Shown: one piece after another, positions 28,381 to 37,120 of the stretch | Numbering within the stretch: position 1 is the stretch's first letter | Layout of the letters: each line of letters opens with the position of its first letter | Assembly: GCF_023501975.1 (NCBI RefSeq) | Contig: NZ_JAMFLH010000002.1 | Location: 124,001-188,000 of the forward strand | Origin: Altererythrobacter sp. KTW20L | Lineage (GTDB): Bacteria > Pseudomonadota > Alphaproteobacteria > Sphingomonadales > Sphingomonadaceae | Direction: 5' to 3' | Length of the DNA: 64,000 nt | Position numbers and translations under genes: made by a program | The notes under the pieces: generated by a model | Told to the model about the DNA's origin: nothing | Seen by the model: only the letters and a program-made list of their open reading frames with translations | The model's database searches: none

Positions 28381-31278
28381 ATGACTGAACCGCGCGATTA
28401 TCGAGACACCGTCTTCCTGCCGAAGACCGATTTCCCCATGAAGGCCGGCCTTCCTGCCAAGGAGCCGGGGATTCTCGCGCGCTGGCAGGACGAGCAGGTC
28501 TATGCCCGCCTCCGCCAGAGCCGCGAGGGCCGCGAGAAATTCGTGCTCCACGATGGCCCGCCCTATGCCAATGGCGACATCCACATCGGCCACGCGCTCA
28601 ACAAGGTGCTGAAGGATGCGGTCGTCCGCACCCAGACCCTGCTGGGCAAGGACGCGCCCTATATCCCCGGCTGGGATTGCCACGGCCTGCCGATCGAGTG
28701 GAAGGTGGAAGAAGCCTACCGCAAGAAGAAGCTCAACAAGGACGAGGTTCCGGCGGAGGAATTCCGCGCCGAATGCCGCGCCTATGCCGCGCATTGGGTG
28801 GAAGTGCAGAAGGCGCAGTTCCAGCGTCTGGGCATCACCGGCGACTGGGCCCGCCCCTACCTGACCATGGCGCCCGAGGCCGAGGCGCTGATCGTGGCCG
28901 AACTGCTCAAGTTTGCCGAAACCGGCCAGCTCTATCGCGGCGCCAAGCCGGTGATGTGGTCCCCCGTTGAGAAGACCGCGCTGGCCGAAGCCGAGGTTGA
29001 ATACGAGGACATCACCTCGACCCAGATCGACGTGGCGTTCGAGATTGTGGAATCGCCAATTGAAGCGCTCAAAGGCGCCTATGCGGTGATCTGGACGACG
29101 ACGCCGTGGACGATCCCGGTGAACCAGGCTTTGGCTTATGGGCCTGATGTTGAGTACGTTCTCGTCAATTGCGGCGGCGATGCAGCAATGTATCTCGTCG
29201 CGCGCGAGCTCGCTGATAGCTTTATCGCGCGCACGTCGAAGGAGATTCCGGGCGACTATTTCTACCGCAGCGAGAAAGAAGCCCTCATCAAAGGCGCCGA
29301 CCTCGCCGGCACCATCGCCCGTCACCCGATGCACCACCTCGGCGGGTTCTTTGCCGCGCCGCGTCCGCTTCTCCCCGGTGATTTCGTCACCACCGAGAGC
29401 GGCACCGGCCTCGTCCACATGGCGCCCGATCATGGCGAGGACGATTTCGACCTGTGCAAGGCGCACGGCATCAATCCGGTGTTCTCCGTGCAGGGCGATG
29501 GCAAGTATCGCGAGGACTGGCTGTGGCTGGGCGGCCAGGGATCGGTCATCAATCCCAAGTTCAACGCCCCCGATGGGCCGATCTGTTCGGACTTGCGCGA
29601 GGCGGGCGCACTGCTGGCCGCATCCACAGACTATCAACACTCTTATCCACACAGCTGGCGCAGCAAGGCCAAGGTGATCTTCCGCTGCACGCCGCAGTGG
29701 TTCGTGCCGATGGACAGGCCGGTCGCGCCGTTCGACTATCCGGTGGCTGACCTTGGCGGGATCGGTGCTGCCATTGCGCTGGGCGTGCAGGCGGATCACA
29801 CCGCGACTTTGCGCGAAACCGCGATGAAGGCCATCGGCGACACCGCGTTCTATCCCGACAAGGGCCGTAACCGCATCGGCTCCATGGTGGAAGGACGCCC
29901 CGACTGGGTGCTCAGCCGCCAGCGCGCCTGGGGCGTGCCGATCACGCTGTTCGTGGACCGCAAGACCGGCGAATACCTGGTCGATCCGCTGGTCAACCAG
30001 CGGATCGTGGCTGCGATCCGCGAAAAGGGCGTCGATGGCTGGTCCGACGAGGCCGCACCCGCGCTGCTCGGCCCGGATTACAACCCGGACGACTACGAAC
30101 GCATCGTCGATATCCTCGACGTGTGGTTCGATTCAGGCTCCACCCATGCCTTCGTGCTGGAAAGCGGCACCTGGCCGGAACTGCAATCACCTGCCGACCT
30201 CTATCTGGAGGGTTCCGACCAGCATCGCGGCTGGTTCCAGTCCTCGCTGCTCGAATCCTGCGCCACCCGTGGCCGCGCGCCCTACAAGGCGGTGCTGACC
30301 CACGGTTTCACGATGGACGCCAAGGGCATGAAGATGTCCAAGAGCCTCGGCAACACCATCAGCCCGTTGACGGTGATGGAGGAATACGGCGCGGACATCA
30401 TCCGGCTGTGGGCGCTCAGCGTCGATTACACCGCCGACCACCGCATCGGGCCGGAAATCCTCAAAGGCGTGGCCGACCAGTACCGCAAGCTGCGCAACAC
30501 CTTCCGCTACCTGCTCGGCGCGCTGGATGGCTACACCGATGCCGAAGCGGTTGCGGTCGAGGAAATGCCCGAGCTGGAACGCTATATGCTGGCGCTGCTG
30601 GGTGATCTGGACACGCGGATGAAGGCGGCGGTCGAGGCCTACGACTTCAACACCTACACCCGCGCTCTGGTCGATTTCTGCAACGAGGATTTGAGCGCCT
30701 TCTTCTTCGATATCCGCAAGGATGCGCTCTACTGCGACCATCCGGAAGACCTGCGCCGACGGGCCTATCGCACCACGCTCGACACCATGTTCCAGGCGCT
30801 GATCCGCTATGCCGCCCCGGTGCTGGTGTTCACGGCCGAGGAAGTGTGGCGCACCCGCTATCCCGACGGCGAGTCTGTGCATTTGCTGGAGTGGCCGGTG
30901 GTGCCGGTTGCCGAGAGCGACACCGCGCGCTGGTCCGCTATCAGGAGCTTGCGGGACCAGGTCTCCGAAGCGATTGAGCCGTTGCGGCGCGACAAGGTTG
31001 TCCGGTCGAGCCTTGAAGCAGAGGTCGCGATCTCGGACATGGAAAGCCTGCTTCGCGAGTATCGCGACTTGAGCGAAGACTTCCTCGCCGAACTGTTCAT
31101 CTCCGGTCCGGTCACCTTCGTGCCTTCCACCGAGGCTCCGGCGATCACCCGCACCACCCACCACAAATGCGGTCGCTGCTGGCGGCACCTGCCGGAAGTG
31201 ACCGAGGACGGTGCCTTGTGCGAACGGTGCGACGATGTCGTTACCCGGCTCGATGCCGAAGCGGGCGCGCCGGCATGA
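28381..31278 (+). CDS. ileS: Isoleucyl-tRNA synthetase
   Basis: 965 residues, class I synthetase. HIGH is at 68-71 and KMSKS at 651-655 (GMKMSKSLGN); the editing domain lies between, and a C-terminal zinc finger is formed by CGRCW and CERC. It ends in an ATGA overlap with lspA, the ileS-lspA order seen in many proteobacteria. No T-box leader is visible, as expected for this phylum. Confidence 0.97.
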   Translation: MTEPRDYRDTVFLPKTDFPMKAGLPAKEPGILARWQDEQVYARLRQSREGREKFVLHDGPPYANGDIHIGHALNKVLKDAVVRTQTLLGKDAPYIPGWDCHGLPIEWKVEEAYRKKKLNKDEVPAEEFRAECRAYAAHWVEVQKAQFQRLGITGDWARPYLTMAPEAEALIVAELLKFAETGQLYRGAKPVMWSPVEKTALAEAEVEYEDITSTQIDVAFEIVESPIEALKGAYAVIWTTTPWTIPVNQALAYGPDVEYVLVNCGGDAAMYLVARELADSFIARTSKEIPGDYFYRSEKEALIKGADLAGTIARHPMHHLGGFFAAPRPLLPGDFVTTESGTGLVHMAPDHGEDDFDLCKAHGINPVFSVQGDGKYREDWLWLGGQGSVINPKFNAPDGPICSDLREAGALLAASTDYQHSYPHSWRSKAKVIFRCTPQWFVPMDRPVAPFDYPVADLGGIGAAIALGVQADHTATLRETAMKAIGDTAFYPDKGRNRIGSMVEGRPDWVLSRQRAWGVPITLFVDRKTGEYLVDPLVNQRIVAAIREKGVDGWSDEAAPALLGPDYNPDDYERIVDILDVWFDSGSTHAFVLESGTWPELQSPADLYLEGSDQHRGWFQSSLLESCATRGRAPYKAVLTHGFTMDAKGMKMSKSLGNTISPLTVMEEYGADIIRLWALSVDYTADHRIGPEILKGVADQYRKLRNTFRYLLGALDGYTDAEAVAVEEMPELERYMLALLGDLDTRMKAAVEAYDFNTYTRALVDFCNEDLSAFFFDIRKDALYCDHPEDLRRRAYRTTLDTMFQALIRYAAPVLVFTAEEVWRTRYPDGESVHLLEWPVVPVAESDTARWSAIRSLRDQVSEAIEPLRRDKVVRSSLEAEVAISDMESLLREYRDLSEDFLAELFISGPVTFVPSTEAPAITRTTHHKCGRCWRHLPEVTEDGALCERCDDVVTRLDAEAGAPA

Positions 31279-31838
31279 TCGGCCGCATGACCGCCCTGTT
31301 CACCCGTGCCCGCCTCATCGGCCTGACCGCCGCGCTGGTCATTTTCGCTGCCGACCAGTGGTTGAAGAACTATGTGGTCGAGGTGCTGGGCCTGCGCCGG
31401 ATCGGCGATCACTATCCGCTGCTGCCGTTCTTCGACCTGACCCGCACCAACAATTATGGCGTCTCGCTCGGCATGTTCCAGGCGACCTCCATGGAAATGC
31501 GCTGGGGGCTTGTGCTGCTGACGGCGGGAATCGCGGCGGGCGTGTTCGTGTGGATCATGCGCGAGACGCAGAAATGGGACATTGCCGGGCTCAGCCTGAT
31601 CCTGGGCGGGGCGCTGGGCAATATCGTCGATCGCTACAGCCTGGGCTTTGTGATCGACTATGCCGACTTCCATATCGGCAGCGTTCGCCCCTTCATGATC
31701 TTCAACCTGGCCGATGCCGCGATCACCGTGGGCGTGGTGATTCTGTTATACCGTGCCTTGTTCATCGGCGAGAAACACGCCACAGAGCAGGACGAACCCA
31801 CAGCGGACACCACCCGCGGAGAGAACCAAGATGCGTAA
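31275..31838 (+). CDS. lspA: Lipoprotein signal peptidase II
   Basis: 187 residues with four transmembrane helices. It cleaves prolipoprotein signals before the lipid-modified cysteine. Catalytic aspartates are Asp128 (GFVIDYADF) and Asp147 (FNLADAAI), and GNIVDR is conserved. The ATG overlaps the ileS stop; the longer open frame inside ileS is not coding. The next gene encodes a lipoprotein, a likely substrate. Confidence 0.95.
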   Translation: MIGRMTALFTRARLIGLTAALVIFAADQWLKNYVVEVLGLRRIGDHYPLLPFFDLTRTNNYGVSLGMFQATSMEMRWGLVLLTAGIAAGVFVWIMRETQKWDIAGLSLILGGALGNIVDRYSLGFVIDYADFHIGSVRPFMIFNLADAAITVGVVILLYRALFIGEKHATEQDEPTADTTRGENQDA

Positions 31839-32229
31839 TGTTACCCGGATCACCCTTGCACTCGGCGCCTCCGCCATGCTGTCGGCCTGCGGCGGCGGGC
31901 TGATCGCAGCGCGTGACCGGCCGGATGAATTCGCCGTGCAGCGCCAGGCGCCGCTGGTGATCCCGCCCGATTTCTCGCTCGCCCCGCCCGCCCCCGGCGC
32001 CCCGCGCCCGGCGGAAGGCACTGCCGCGCAGCAGGCACTGGAAGCCCTGTTCCCCGCCGCCACGCGCAGCGCGGTGGAAACCAGCGCGCTCGACCGTGCA
32101 GGCACGCCCGAAGCAGCCATCCGCTCCACCGTGGGCGATCCGTCCACCTATACGGTGAACAAGGGCGTCACCACCCGCACCATCATCGCCGCACCCGAGG
32201 GTGACGGCCAGGCGGCGCGGGCTATCTAG
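31831..32229 (+). CDS. DUF3035-like lipoprotein
   Basis: 132 residues. A signal peptide ends in LSACGG, a lipobox with Cys20. The mature part has a Pro-rich start (PLVIPPDFSLAPPAPGAP), as in the DUF3035 lipoproteins found after lspA in sphingomonads, then an Ala-rich helix. Role unknown. It overlaps the lspA end by eight bases. Copy B1 of the dispersed repeat starts five bases after its stop. Confidence 0.82.
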   Translation: MRNVTRITLALGASAMLSACGGGLIAARDRPDEFAVQRQAPLVIPPDFSLAPPAPGAPRPAEGTAAQQALEALFPAATRSAVETSALDRAGTPEAAIRSTVGDPSTYTVNKGVTTRTIIAAPEGDGQAARAI

Positions 32230-32234
32230 TCTTT

Positions 32235-32334
32235 CGAAGGCGCATCCGCGCCTTCGTCCTCGGCGCTGATCCCTTCGGCTTCGCCTGCGGGGCACCTGCG
32301 GGCGGCCGCTTGGCCTTTGGTTCGCTGCGCGAAC
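32235..32334 (+). repeat. Dispersed ATCC-loop repeat unit, copy B1 (3' of the lipoprotein gene)
   Basis: Starts with an eight-pair hairpin (CGAAGGCG / CGCCTTCG, loop CATCCG, 32235-32256), then the tail TCCTCGGCGCTGATCCCT and GCACCTGCGGGCGG. It faces copy B2, so B1 and B2 together form a large imperfect palindrome with arms 32274-32334 and 32359-32419. Confidence 0.8.
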
Positions 32335-32358
32335 ATCCAACGCATCTTTGAGAGGCTA

Positions 32359-32475
32359 GTTCGGGCCGCAGGCTCGCAAGGCCGAACGGCCGCCCGCAGC
32401 GAAGGGAGGCGAAGCCGACCGGCAGCGAGGATAGCCAAGGGGCCGGATGGACCCGCCGGCGCTTGAGGCGAATCA
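32359..32475 (-). repeat. Dispersed ATCC-loop repeat unit, copy B2
   Basis: On the minus strand the hairpin is GGGTCC, loop ATCC, GGCCCC (32439-32454, one G-T wobble), followed by TTGGCTATCCTCGCTG and GCGGGCGGCCGTTCGGCC. Closest to copy A. Confidence 0.8.
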
Positions 32476-32483
32476 AGATTCCC

Positions 32484-32582
32484 GCCCGAAGGGTGGTGGA
32501 GGGGGCTGGCGCAACGCCGGACTTACCCCTCCGTCAGCGCTGCGCGCTGCCACCTCCCCATCGCTACGCGACAGGGAGGAAC
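32484..32582 (-). repeat. Second type of intergenic repeat with a terminator-like hairpin at the 3' end of the CNNM gene
   Basis: Just after the CNNM gene stop (minus strand) lies a hairpin CCTCCC...CGC TAC GCG...GGGAGG (32553-32579). The whole segment (CCCCTCCGTCAGCGCTGCG... and neighbours) is of a kind I recall from many alphaproteobacterial intergenic regions; only one copy is in this window. With B1 and B2 it fills the 353-base gap 32230-32582. Confidence 0.55.
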
Positions 32583-33875
32583 CTAAATCCGCACAACCAA
32601 CAATTTGTCTATCCGTCGCCCGTCCATATCGACCACTTCGATCCGCCAGCCCTGCTCCTCGAAGTATTCGCCCACCACCGGCAGCTTTTTCAGCTGGAAC
32701 AGCACAAAACCTGCCGCCGTGGCGAATTCGCGGTGTTCGGGCAGGTCGAGGCCCAGCCTGTTTGCCAGCATTTCGGCAGGCATGGTGCCCGACACCAGCA
32801 GCGATCCGTCCTCGCGCTCAACCACCATCGGCTCGTCATCGTCATCCTGGTGGCTGGCGAAGGTTCCGGCCATTGCCGACAGGAGATCGGCCGTGGTCAC
32901 CACGCCGTCGAGGTGGCCGTATTCATCGTGCACCATGGCCATGCGGGTATCGGAATGCTGTAGCACGCGCAGCGCGTCCATCGCATCGAGCTGGTCGGGC
33001 ACCACTTCCGCCTTGTAGAGAAGATCGCCCAGCACGATTGGCTGGCCCGCCACCTGCAGGGCCAGGATCTCGCGCACCTTGACCACGCCCAGCACCCGGT
33101 CTGGCGAGCCATCGCCTACAGGCAGCAGCGAATGGGGGCTTTCGGCCACCATCGAGAGGATCTCCTCCTCGCCGCCGGTCGCATCGATCCAGTCGAGTTC
33201 GGTCCTTGGCGTCATTAGTTCACGCACCGGCCGGTCGGCCAGCTTCATGATGCCCGACAGGATCGCCCGCTCCTGCTCCTCGATCACGCCGCTGCGGGTG
33301 GCATCGGCCAGGATCATCTGCAATTCCTCGCCGGTCAGCCCGTGCTCGCCCTTGTTGCGCACGCCCAGCAGGCGCAGGATCAGGGCCGACGAAGTGTCCA
33401 GCAGCCAGACGAACGGCGCGGTCACGCGGGCCAGCAACGCCATCGGTAATGCCATGACCTGGGCGATCGGCACGGCGGCGCGCAAGGCCAGTTGCTTGGG
33501 CACCAGTTCGCCCACCACCAGGCTGAGGAAGGTGGTGAGCACAATCACCAGCGCAAAGCCCGCATTGTCCGCCAGGTCTGCCGGGAAACCCAGCCATGCC
33601 AGCCGCTCGCCCACCGGCCCGCCCAGCGTGGCGCCCGAGACGGCGCCCGAAATCACCCCGATCAGGGTAATGCCGATCTGCACGGTGGAGAGGAACTTGC
33701 CGGGCTCTGAGGCGAGCTTGAGGGCGATGGCCGCGCTCTTGCTGCCGCCTTGGGCCTTGACCCGCAACTGCGCCGGCCGGGCCGAGACAATCGCCAGTTC
33801 CGACATGGCGAATACGCCGTTGAGCAGGATGAGCCCGACAAGGGCGGCGAAGTAATGCCAGGGAAAGGCTGTCAT
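32583..33875 (-). CDS. CNNM/CorC family membrane protein (hemolysin-like) with CBS pair
   Basis: 430 residues. An N-terminal CNNM transmembrane domain with four helices (LLNGVFAMSELAIVSAR) is followed by a CBS pair (PVRELMTPRTELDW and HDEYGHLDGVVT) and a CorC/HlyC domain. Such proteins act in magnesium or other divalent cation export. ATG 33875 is preferred to an upstream TTG at 33908. It shares an intergenic region with the divergent OmpA-like gene. Confidence 0.9.
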   Translation of the reverse strand: MTAFPWHYFAALVGLILLNGVFAMSELAIVSARPAQLRVKAQGGSKSAAIALKLASEPGKFLSTVQIGITLIGVISGAVSGATLGGPVGERLAWLGFPADLADNAGFALVIVLTTFLSLVVGELVPKQLALRAAVPIAQVMALPMALLARVTAPFVWLLDTSSALILRLLGVRNKGEHGLTGEELQMILADATRSGVIEEQERAILSGIMKLADRPVRELMTPRTELDWIDATGGEEEILSMVAESPHSLLPVGDGSPDRVLGVVKVREILALQVAGQPIVLGDLLYKAEVVPDQLDAMDALRVLQHSDTRMAMVHDEYGHLDGVVTTADLLSAMAGTFASHQDDDDEPMVVEREDGSLLVSGTMPAEMLANRLGLDLPEHREFATAAGFVLFQLKKLPVVGEYFEEQGWRIEVVDMDGRRIDKLLVVRI

Positions 33876-33954
33876 GGGAGACTTGTGGCTAGCAGATTTG
33901 GCGGCCAAGTCTAAGACTTATGGTTCCGGCCTAAGGCAGGGGGAGAGGCCGAGT

Positions 33955-33979
33955 GGAACCATGCAGACGACCGGCCGTT
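33955..33979 (+). promoter_or_regulatory. EcfG-type stress promoter (GGAAC-N16-CGTT) before the OmpA-like gene
   Basis: GGAAC at 33955-33959 and CGTT at 33976-33979 with a 16-base spacer, 78 bases upstream of the OmpA-like ATG. Matches the alphaproteobacterial general stress sigma consensus. Confidence 0.65.
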
Positions 33980-34003
33980 TCTCCCTCACACGATTTCAGG
34001 CCA

Positions 34004-34019
34004 TCACATGTTAATGTGA
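34004..34019 (+). promoter_or_regulatory. Perfect dyad in the leader of the OmpA-like gene
   Basis: TCACAT-GTTA-ATGTGA is a perfect 6-4-6 palindrome lying between the predicted promoter and the ATG. It may be a repressor operator or a small leader stem. No regulator is known for it. Confidence 0.35.
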
Positions 34020-34057
34020 CCGGACCTAGCCAAGCCGGATAACAAGAGGAGCAGTCC

Positions 34058-34741
34058 ATGACAAAATCCCGTTTTCTCGTTTCGAGTGTCGCAGCACTTT
34101 CAATGGTCGCACTGGTCGGCTGCGTCACCGATCCCAACACCGGTGAACGCACCGTATCGCGCACCGCCATTGGCGGTGTGGGCGGTGCCGGCCTTGGCTA
34201 TCTGCTGGGCAGCGTGATTGGCGGCGGAAAGACCACCCGCATCATCGGCGCCGGTATCGGCGCGGCCGCTGGCGGCTATGTCGGCTACCGGATGGACGAA
34301 CAGATCCGCGAGCTCGACGAAGTCACCGCCGGAACCGGCGTGGACGTGACCGAGACGCCCGATGGCAGCGGCATCCTGGTCAACCTACCCGATGTGACCT
34401 TCGCGGTCGATTCGGCCACGGTCAGCCCGGCCATGCGTGCCGTGCTCGACAACGTGGCGCAGTCCATGATCACCTATCCCAATTCGCTGGTCGACGTAAT
34501 GGGCCACACCGATTCGACTGGCAGCGCGACCTACAACCTCGACCTGTCGCGCCGCCGTGCCGAATCGGTTGCCAACTACCTGGTGTCACGCGGAGTCAGC
34601 CGCGCGCGGATCGAGACCATCGGCTATGGCGAAGAGTATCCGGTGGCGGACAACACCACGGCAGCTGGCCGCTCGGTCAACCGCCGCGTGGAGATCCGCA
34701 TCACGCCGGTGACCGAAGCCGACGTTCGCGCAGCATATTGA
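34058..34741 (+). CDS. OmpA-family lipoprotein with glycine-zipper region (YiaD/YfiB-like)
   Basis: 227 residues. The lipobox LVGC gives lipidation at Cys22. A glycine-zipper stretch (GGVGGAGLGYLLGSVIGGG and GAGIGAAAGGYVGY, about 40-75) precedes an OmpA peptidoglycan-binding domain whose diaminopimelate-binding residues are in GHTDSTGS and LSRRRAESV, ending NRRVEIRI. It anchors the outer membrane to peptidoglycan. GAGGAG stands before the ATG, and an EcfG-type promoter lies upstream. Confidence 0.92.
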   Translation: MTKSRFLVSSVAALSMVALVGCVTDPNTGERTVSRTAIGGVGGAGLGYLLGSVIGGGKTTRIIGAGIGAAAGGYVGYRMDEQIRELDEVTAGTGVDVTETPDGSGILVNLPDVTFAVDSATVSPAMRAVLDNVAQSMITYPNSLVDVMGHTDSTGSATYNLDLSRRRAESVANYLVSRGVSRARIETIGYGEEYPVADNTTAAGRSVNRRVEIRITPVTEADVRAAY

Positions 34742-34745
34742 GTTT

Positions 34746-34833
34746 CGCTGGCCCATCCGGGCCAGCGTCCTCGGTGCTGTTCCCTTCGGGGCACCTGCGG
34801 GCGGGCTTTGCCCTTTGGGGCCTGCAGCCCAAG
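34746..34833 (+). repeat. Dispersed ATCC-loop repeat unit, copy D (3' of the OmpA-like gene)
   Basis: Starts five bases after the stop with a perfect nine-pair hairpin (CGCTGGCCC, loop ATCC, GGGCCAGCG, 34746-34767), then TCCTCGGTGCTGTTCCCT and GCACCTGCGGGCGGGC. Closest to copies B1 and C1, with a short internal deletion. Confidence 0.8.
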
Positions 34834-34853
34834 CGAATGGAAGCTGGAATTGG

Positions 34854-34879
34854 AAAGGGCGGCCCGCTGGTCGCCCTTT
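34854..34879. terminator. Intrinsic terminator between OmpA-like gene and cysQ-like gene
   Basis: An eleven-pair stem (AAAGGGCGGCC with GGTCGCCCTTT, loop CGCT) followed by T on the plus strand and by A/T-rich bases on the other. It abuts the stop of the convergent phosphatase gene. Confidence 0.8.
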
Positions 34880-35677
34880 TCATTTGAGCGCGGGGATTTC
34901 TACCGAATATTTCTCCGCTCGTCCGGCCAGCCGCTCCACCGCCGCGCCGTGAATGGCGGGAGCGCTTACCAGCAGGCCGAAGGCGCGCGGGTCGCGCTTG
35001 TTGTAGGCCAGTGCCTGGCCGAAGGCGTCCGATACCCGGGCCCCTGCCTCGCGCGCGATCAGGGTGGCGGCGGCGACATCCCATTCGAAGCCCCAGCGCA
35101 GCGTTGCCAGCAGGTCCGCCCGGTCATCGGCCACCATGGCGATCCTGAGCGCGATGGAATTGGGCTTGTCGACCAGCACCAGGTCCGCATCCTCGCGCAT
35201 CAGCGAATCGGCCGGAACGCGCGACCCGGGGAAGTCGCGGCGCTTGCTCGCGCCGATATCCACCCCGTTGAGCCGCGCCCCCGTGCCCGCCGTGGCGGCC
35301 CAGACCTCGCCACGCGCCGGAGCCACCAGCAGTCCGAGCAATGGCCGCCCCGCGCTCACCAGCGCGACCGAGACCGCCCAACCTGTCCGTCCGCGCAGGA
35401 AATCGCGCGTCCCGTCGATCGGATCGACCACCCAGATGAGGTCGCGCTCCAAACGGGACGGGTCGTCGGCGGTTTCCTCGGATAGCCACCCGGCCGAGGG
35501 CAGCAATTTGCCCAGCTCCTGCTTCAGGAAGCCATCCACCTCGATATCGGCGGCGCAGACCGGGCTGTCGCCGCCCTTGTCCCAGCTTTCGACCGCATGG
35601 CCCGCGCCGGGCCACTGGCCGATGGCGATGGCTCCCGCCTCCACGCAAATGTCCCTCAGGCGAAAACGGTCTATCAT
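34880..35677 (-). CDS. cysQ: 3'(2'),5'-bisphosphate nucleotidase (CysQ-like, inositol monophosphatase family)
   Basis: 265 residues. Metal-site blocks are LSEETADD, WVVDPIDGTRDFLRG and the C-terminal GFEWDVAAATLIAREAG. CysQ removes the 3' phosphate of PAP made in sulfate assimilation; the alternative is a generic inositol monophosphatase. It is divergent from sucC with a 98-base shared upstream region. Confidence 0.85.
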   Translation of the reverse strand: MIDRFRLRDICVEAGAIAIGQWPGAGHAVESWDKGGDSPVCAADIEVDGFLKQELGKLLPSAGWLSEETADDPSRLERDLIWVVDPIDGTRDFLRGRTGWAVSVALVSAGRPLLGLLVAPARGEVWAATAGTGARLNGVDIGASKRRDFPGSRVPADSLMREDADLVLVDKPNSIALRIAMVADDRADLLATLRWGFEWDVAAATLIAREAGARVSDAFGQALAYNKRDPRAFGLLVSAPAIHGAAVERLAGRAEKYSVEIPALK

Positions 35678-35775
35678 CGCTGGCAGAATTGGTATGGGCT
35701 CGAACGCATTGCAAGCGCCGCGCGATGGTGCTTTAGCAGTTGCAGCATTCTCATCCGAAAAAAGGCCTCCCGCGC

Positions 35776-36975
35776 ATGAATATCCACGAATACCAGGGCA
35801 AGGAACTGCTGGCGAAGTTCGGCATCGGCATTCCGGCAGGCGTTGCGGCGCTGACCGTGGACGAAGCGGTCGCGGCGGCCAAGAGCCTGCCCGGCCCGCT
35901 CTATGTGGTGAAGGCGCAGATCCATGCCGGCGGACGCGGCAAGGGCAAGTTCAAGGAACTCGCCCCCGATGCCAAGGGCGGCGTGCGGCTGGCCAAGTCG
36001 GTCGAGGAAGTCGAGGCCAATGCGGTCGAGATGCTGGGGAACACGCTGGTCACCATCCAGACCGGCGATGCCGGCAAGCAGGTCAACCGCCTCTATGTGA
36101 CCGATGGCGTTGATATCGCCTCGGAATATTACCTGTCGATGCTGGTCGATCGGGCCACCGGGCGAGTCGCCATGATCGTTTCGACCGAAGGCGGCATGGA
36201 TATAGAGACCGTGGCGCACGATACGCCCGAGCTGATCACCACCATCACCATCGATCCGGCCACCGGATTCATGCCGCACCACGGCCGCGCCGTGGCCTTT
36301 GCGCTGAAGCTGACGGGCGACCTCAACAAGCAGGCGCAGAAGCTGGCAAAGCAGCTCTACACCGCCTTCACCACGCTCGATTGCGACATGCTGGAAATCA
36401 ACCCGCTCGTCGAAACCGTCGATGGCAACCTCCTGGTGCTCGACACCAAGATGAGCTTCGATTCCAACGCGCTCTACCGCCACAAGGATGTCGAAGCCCT
36501 GCGCGACGAGACCGAGGAAGACCCGATGGAGGTCGAAGCCTCCAAGTATGACCTGGCCTATATCAAGCTGGATGGCGACATCGGCTGCATGGTCAACGGC
36601 GCGGGCCTGGCCATGGCGACGATGGATATCATCAAGCTCAATGGCTCGTTCCCGGCCAACTTCCTCGATGTGGGCGGCGGCGCCAACAAGGAGAAGGTGA
36701 CCGCGGCCTTCAAGATCATCCTCAGCGATCCCGCCGTAAAGGGTATCCTGGTCAACATCTTTGGCGGCATCATGCGGTGTGACACCATTGCCGAAGGCAT
36801 CGTGGCCGCCGCACGCGAGGTGGACCTTTCGGTGCCGCTGGTGGTCCGGCTGGAAGGTACCAACGTGGACCTTGGCAAGGACATCCTCAACAAGTCCGGC
36901 CTGCCGATCGTGGCGGCGGACGACCTGGGCGATGCTGCCCGCAAGATTGTGGCCGAGGTCAAGCAGGCCGCCTGA
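35776..36975 (+). CDS. sucC: Succinyl-CoA synthetase beta subunit
   Basis: 399 residues, the normal length. It carries the ATP-grasp domain ([12 protein letters not shown] start, [16 protein letters not shown]) and the ligase domain with [15 protein letters not shown]. The enzyme makes succinate and ATP from succinyl-CoA in the citric acid cycle and needs the alpha subunit SucD, which is not next to it here and not seen elsewhere in the window. ATG 35776 fits the family. Confidence 0.96.
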   Translation: MNIHEYQGKELLAKFGIGIPAGVAALTVDEAVAAAKSLPGPLYVVKAQIHAGGRGKGKFKELAPDAKGGVRLAKSVEEVEANAVEMLGNTLVTIQTGDAGKQVNRLYVTDGVDIASEYYLSMLVDRATGRVAMIVSTEGGMDIETVAHDTPELITTITIDPATGFMPHHGRAVAFALKLTGDLNKQAQKLAKQLYTAFTTLDCDMLEINPLVETVDGNLLVLDTKMSFDSNALYRHKDVEALRDETEEDPMEVEASKYDLAYIKLDGDIGCMVNGAGLAMATMDIIKLNGSFPANFLDVGGGANKEKVTAAFKIILSDPAVKGILVNIFGGIMRCDTIAEGIVAAAREVDLSVPLVVRLEGTNVDLGKDILNKSGLPIVAADDLGDAARKIVAEVKQAA

Positions 36976-36998
36976 TTCGCTCGCCATTCCCTCACTTG

Positions 36999-37034
36999 GG
37001 CCCGTTCGCCTTGCAATAGTCAGGCGGACGGGCC
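36999..37034 (+). terminator. Stem-loop downstream of sucC, possible terminator
   Basis: GGCCCGTTCGCC at 36999-37010 pairs with GGCGGACGGGCC at 37023-37034 (one mismatch, 12-base loop), 23 bases after the sucC stop. No T run follows, so it may stabilise the transcript end or need Rho. Confidence 0.5.
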
Positions 37035-37092
37035 AGAGGGACCTATCGACGCATTCCATGCAGTAGGCCTCGTCGGCTGAGAGACCACCCGT

Positions 37093-37114
37093 GCTCCCGC
37101 TTACCAACGGGAGC
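37093..37114 (+). promoter_or_regulatory. Hairpin covering the ribosome binding site of the 74-residue gene
   Basis: GCTCCCG (37093-37099) pairs perfectly with CGGGAGC (37108-37114) around an eight-base loop. The right arm contains the GGGAG Shine-Dalgarno seven bases before ATG 37121, followed by TTTT. It could hide the site, act as an attenuator, or be a terminator of an upstream transcript. Confidence 0.55.
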
Positions 37115-37120
37115 TTTTGT

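Noticed and set aside
32222-32476. Short open frames inside the repeats (Arg/Pro/Ala-rich peptides)
   Set aside because: They arise from the GC-rich repeat units themselves; similar peptides appear from copies A, B and C, with no ribosome sites.
37068-37090. GGCTGAGAGACCACCCGTG looks like the CUGAGA...ACCC part of a TPP riboswitch
   Set aside because: The rest of the aptamer (the GGGUAAUACCAGCG-type segment and flanking stems) is absent, and the downstream gene has no thiamine link.
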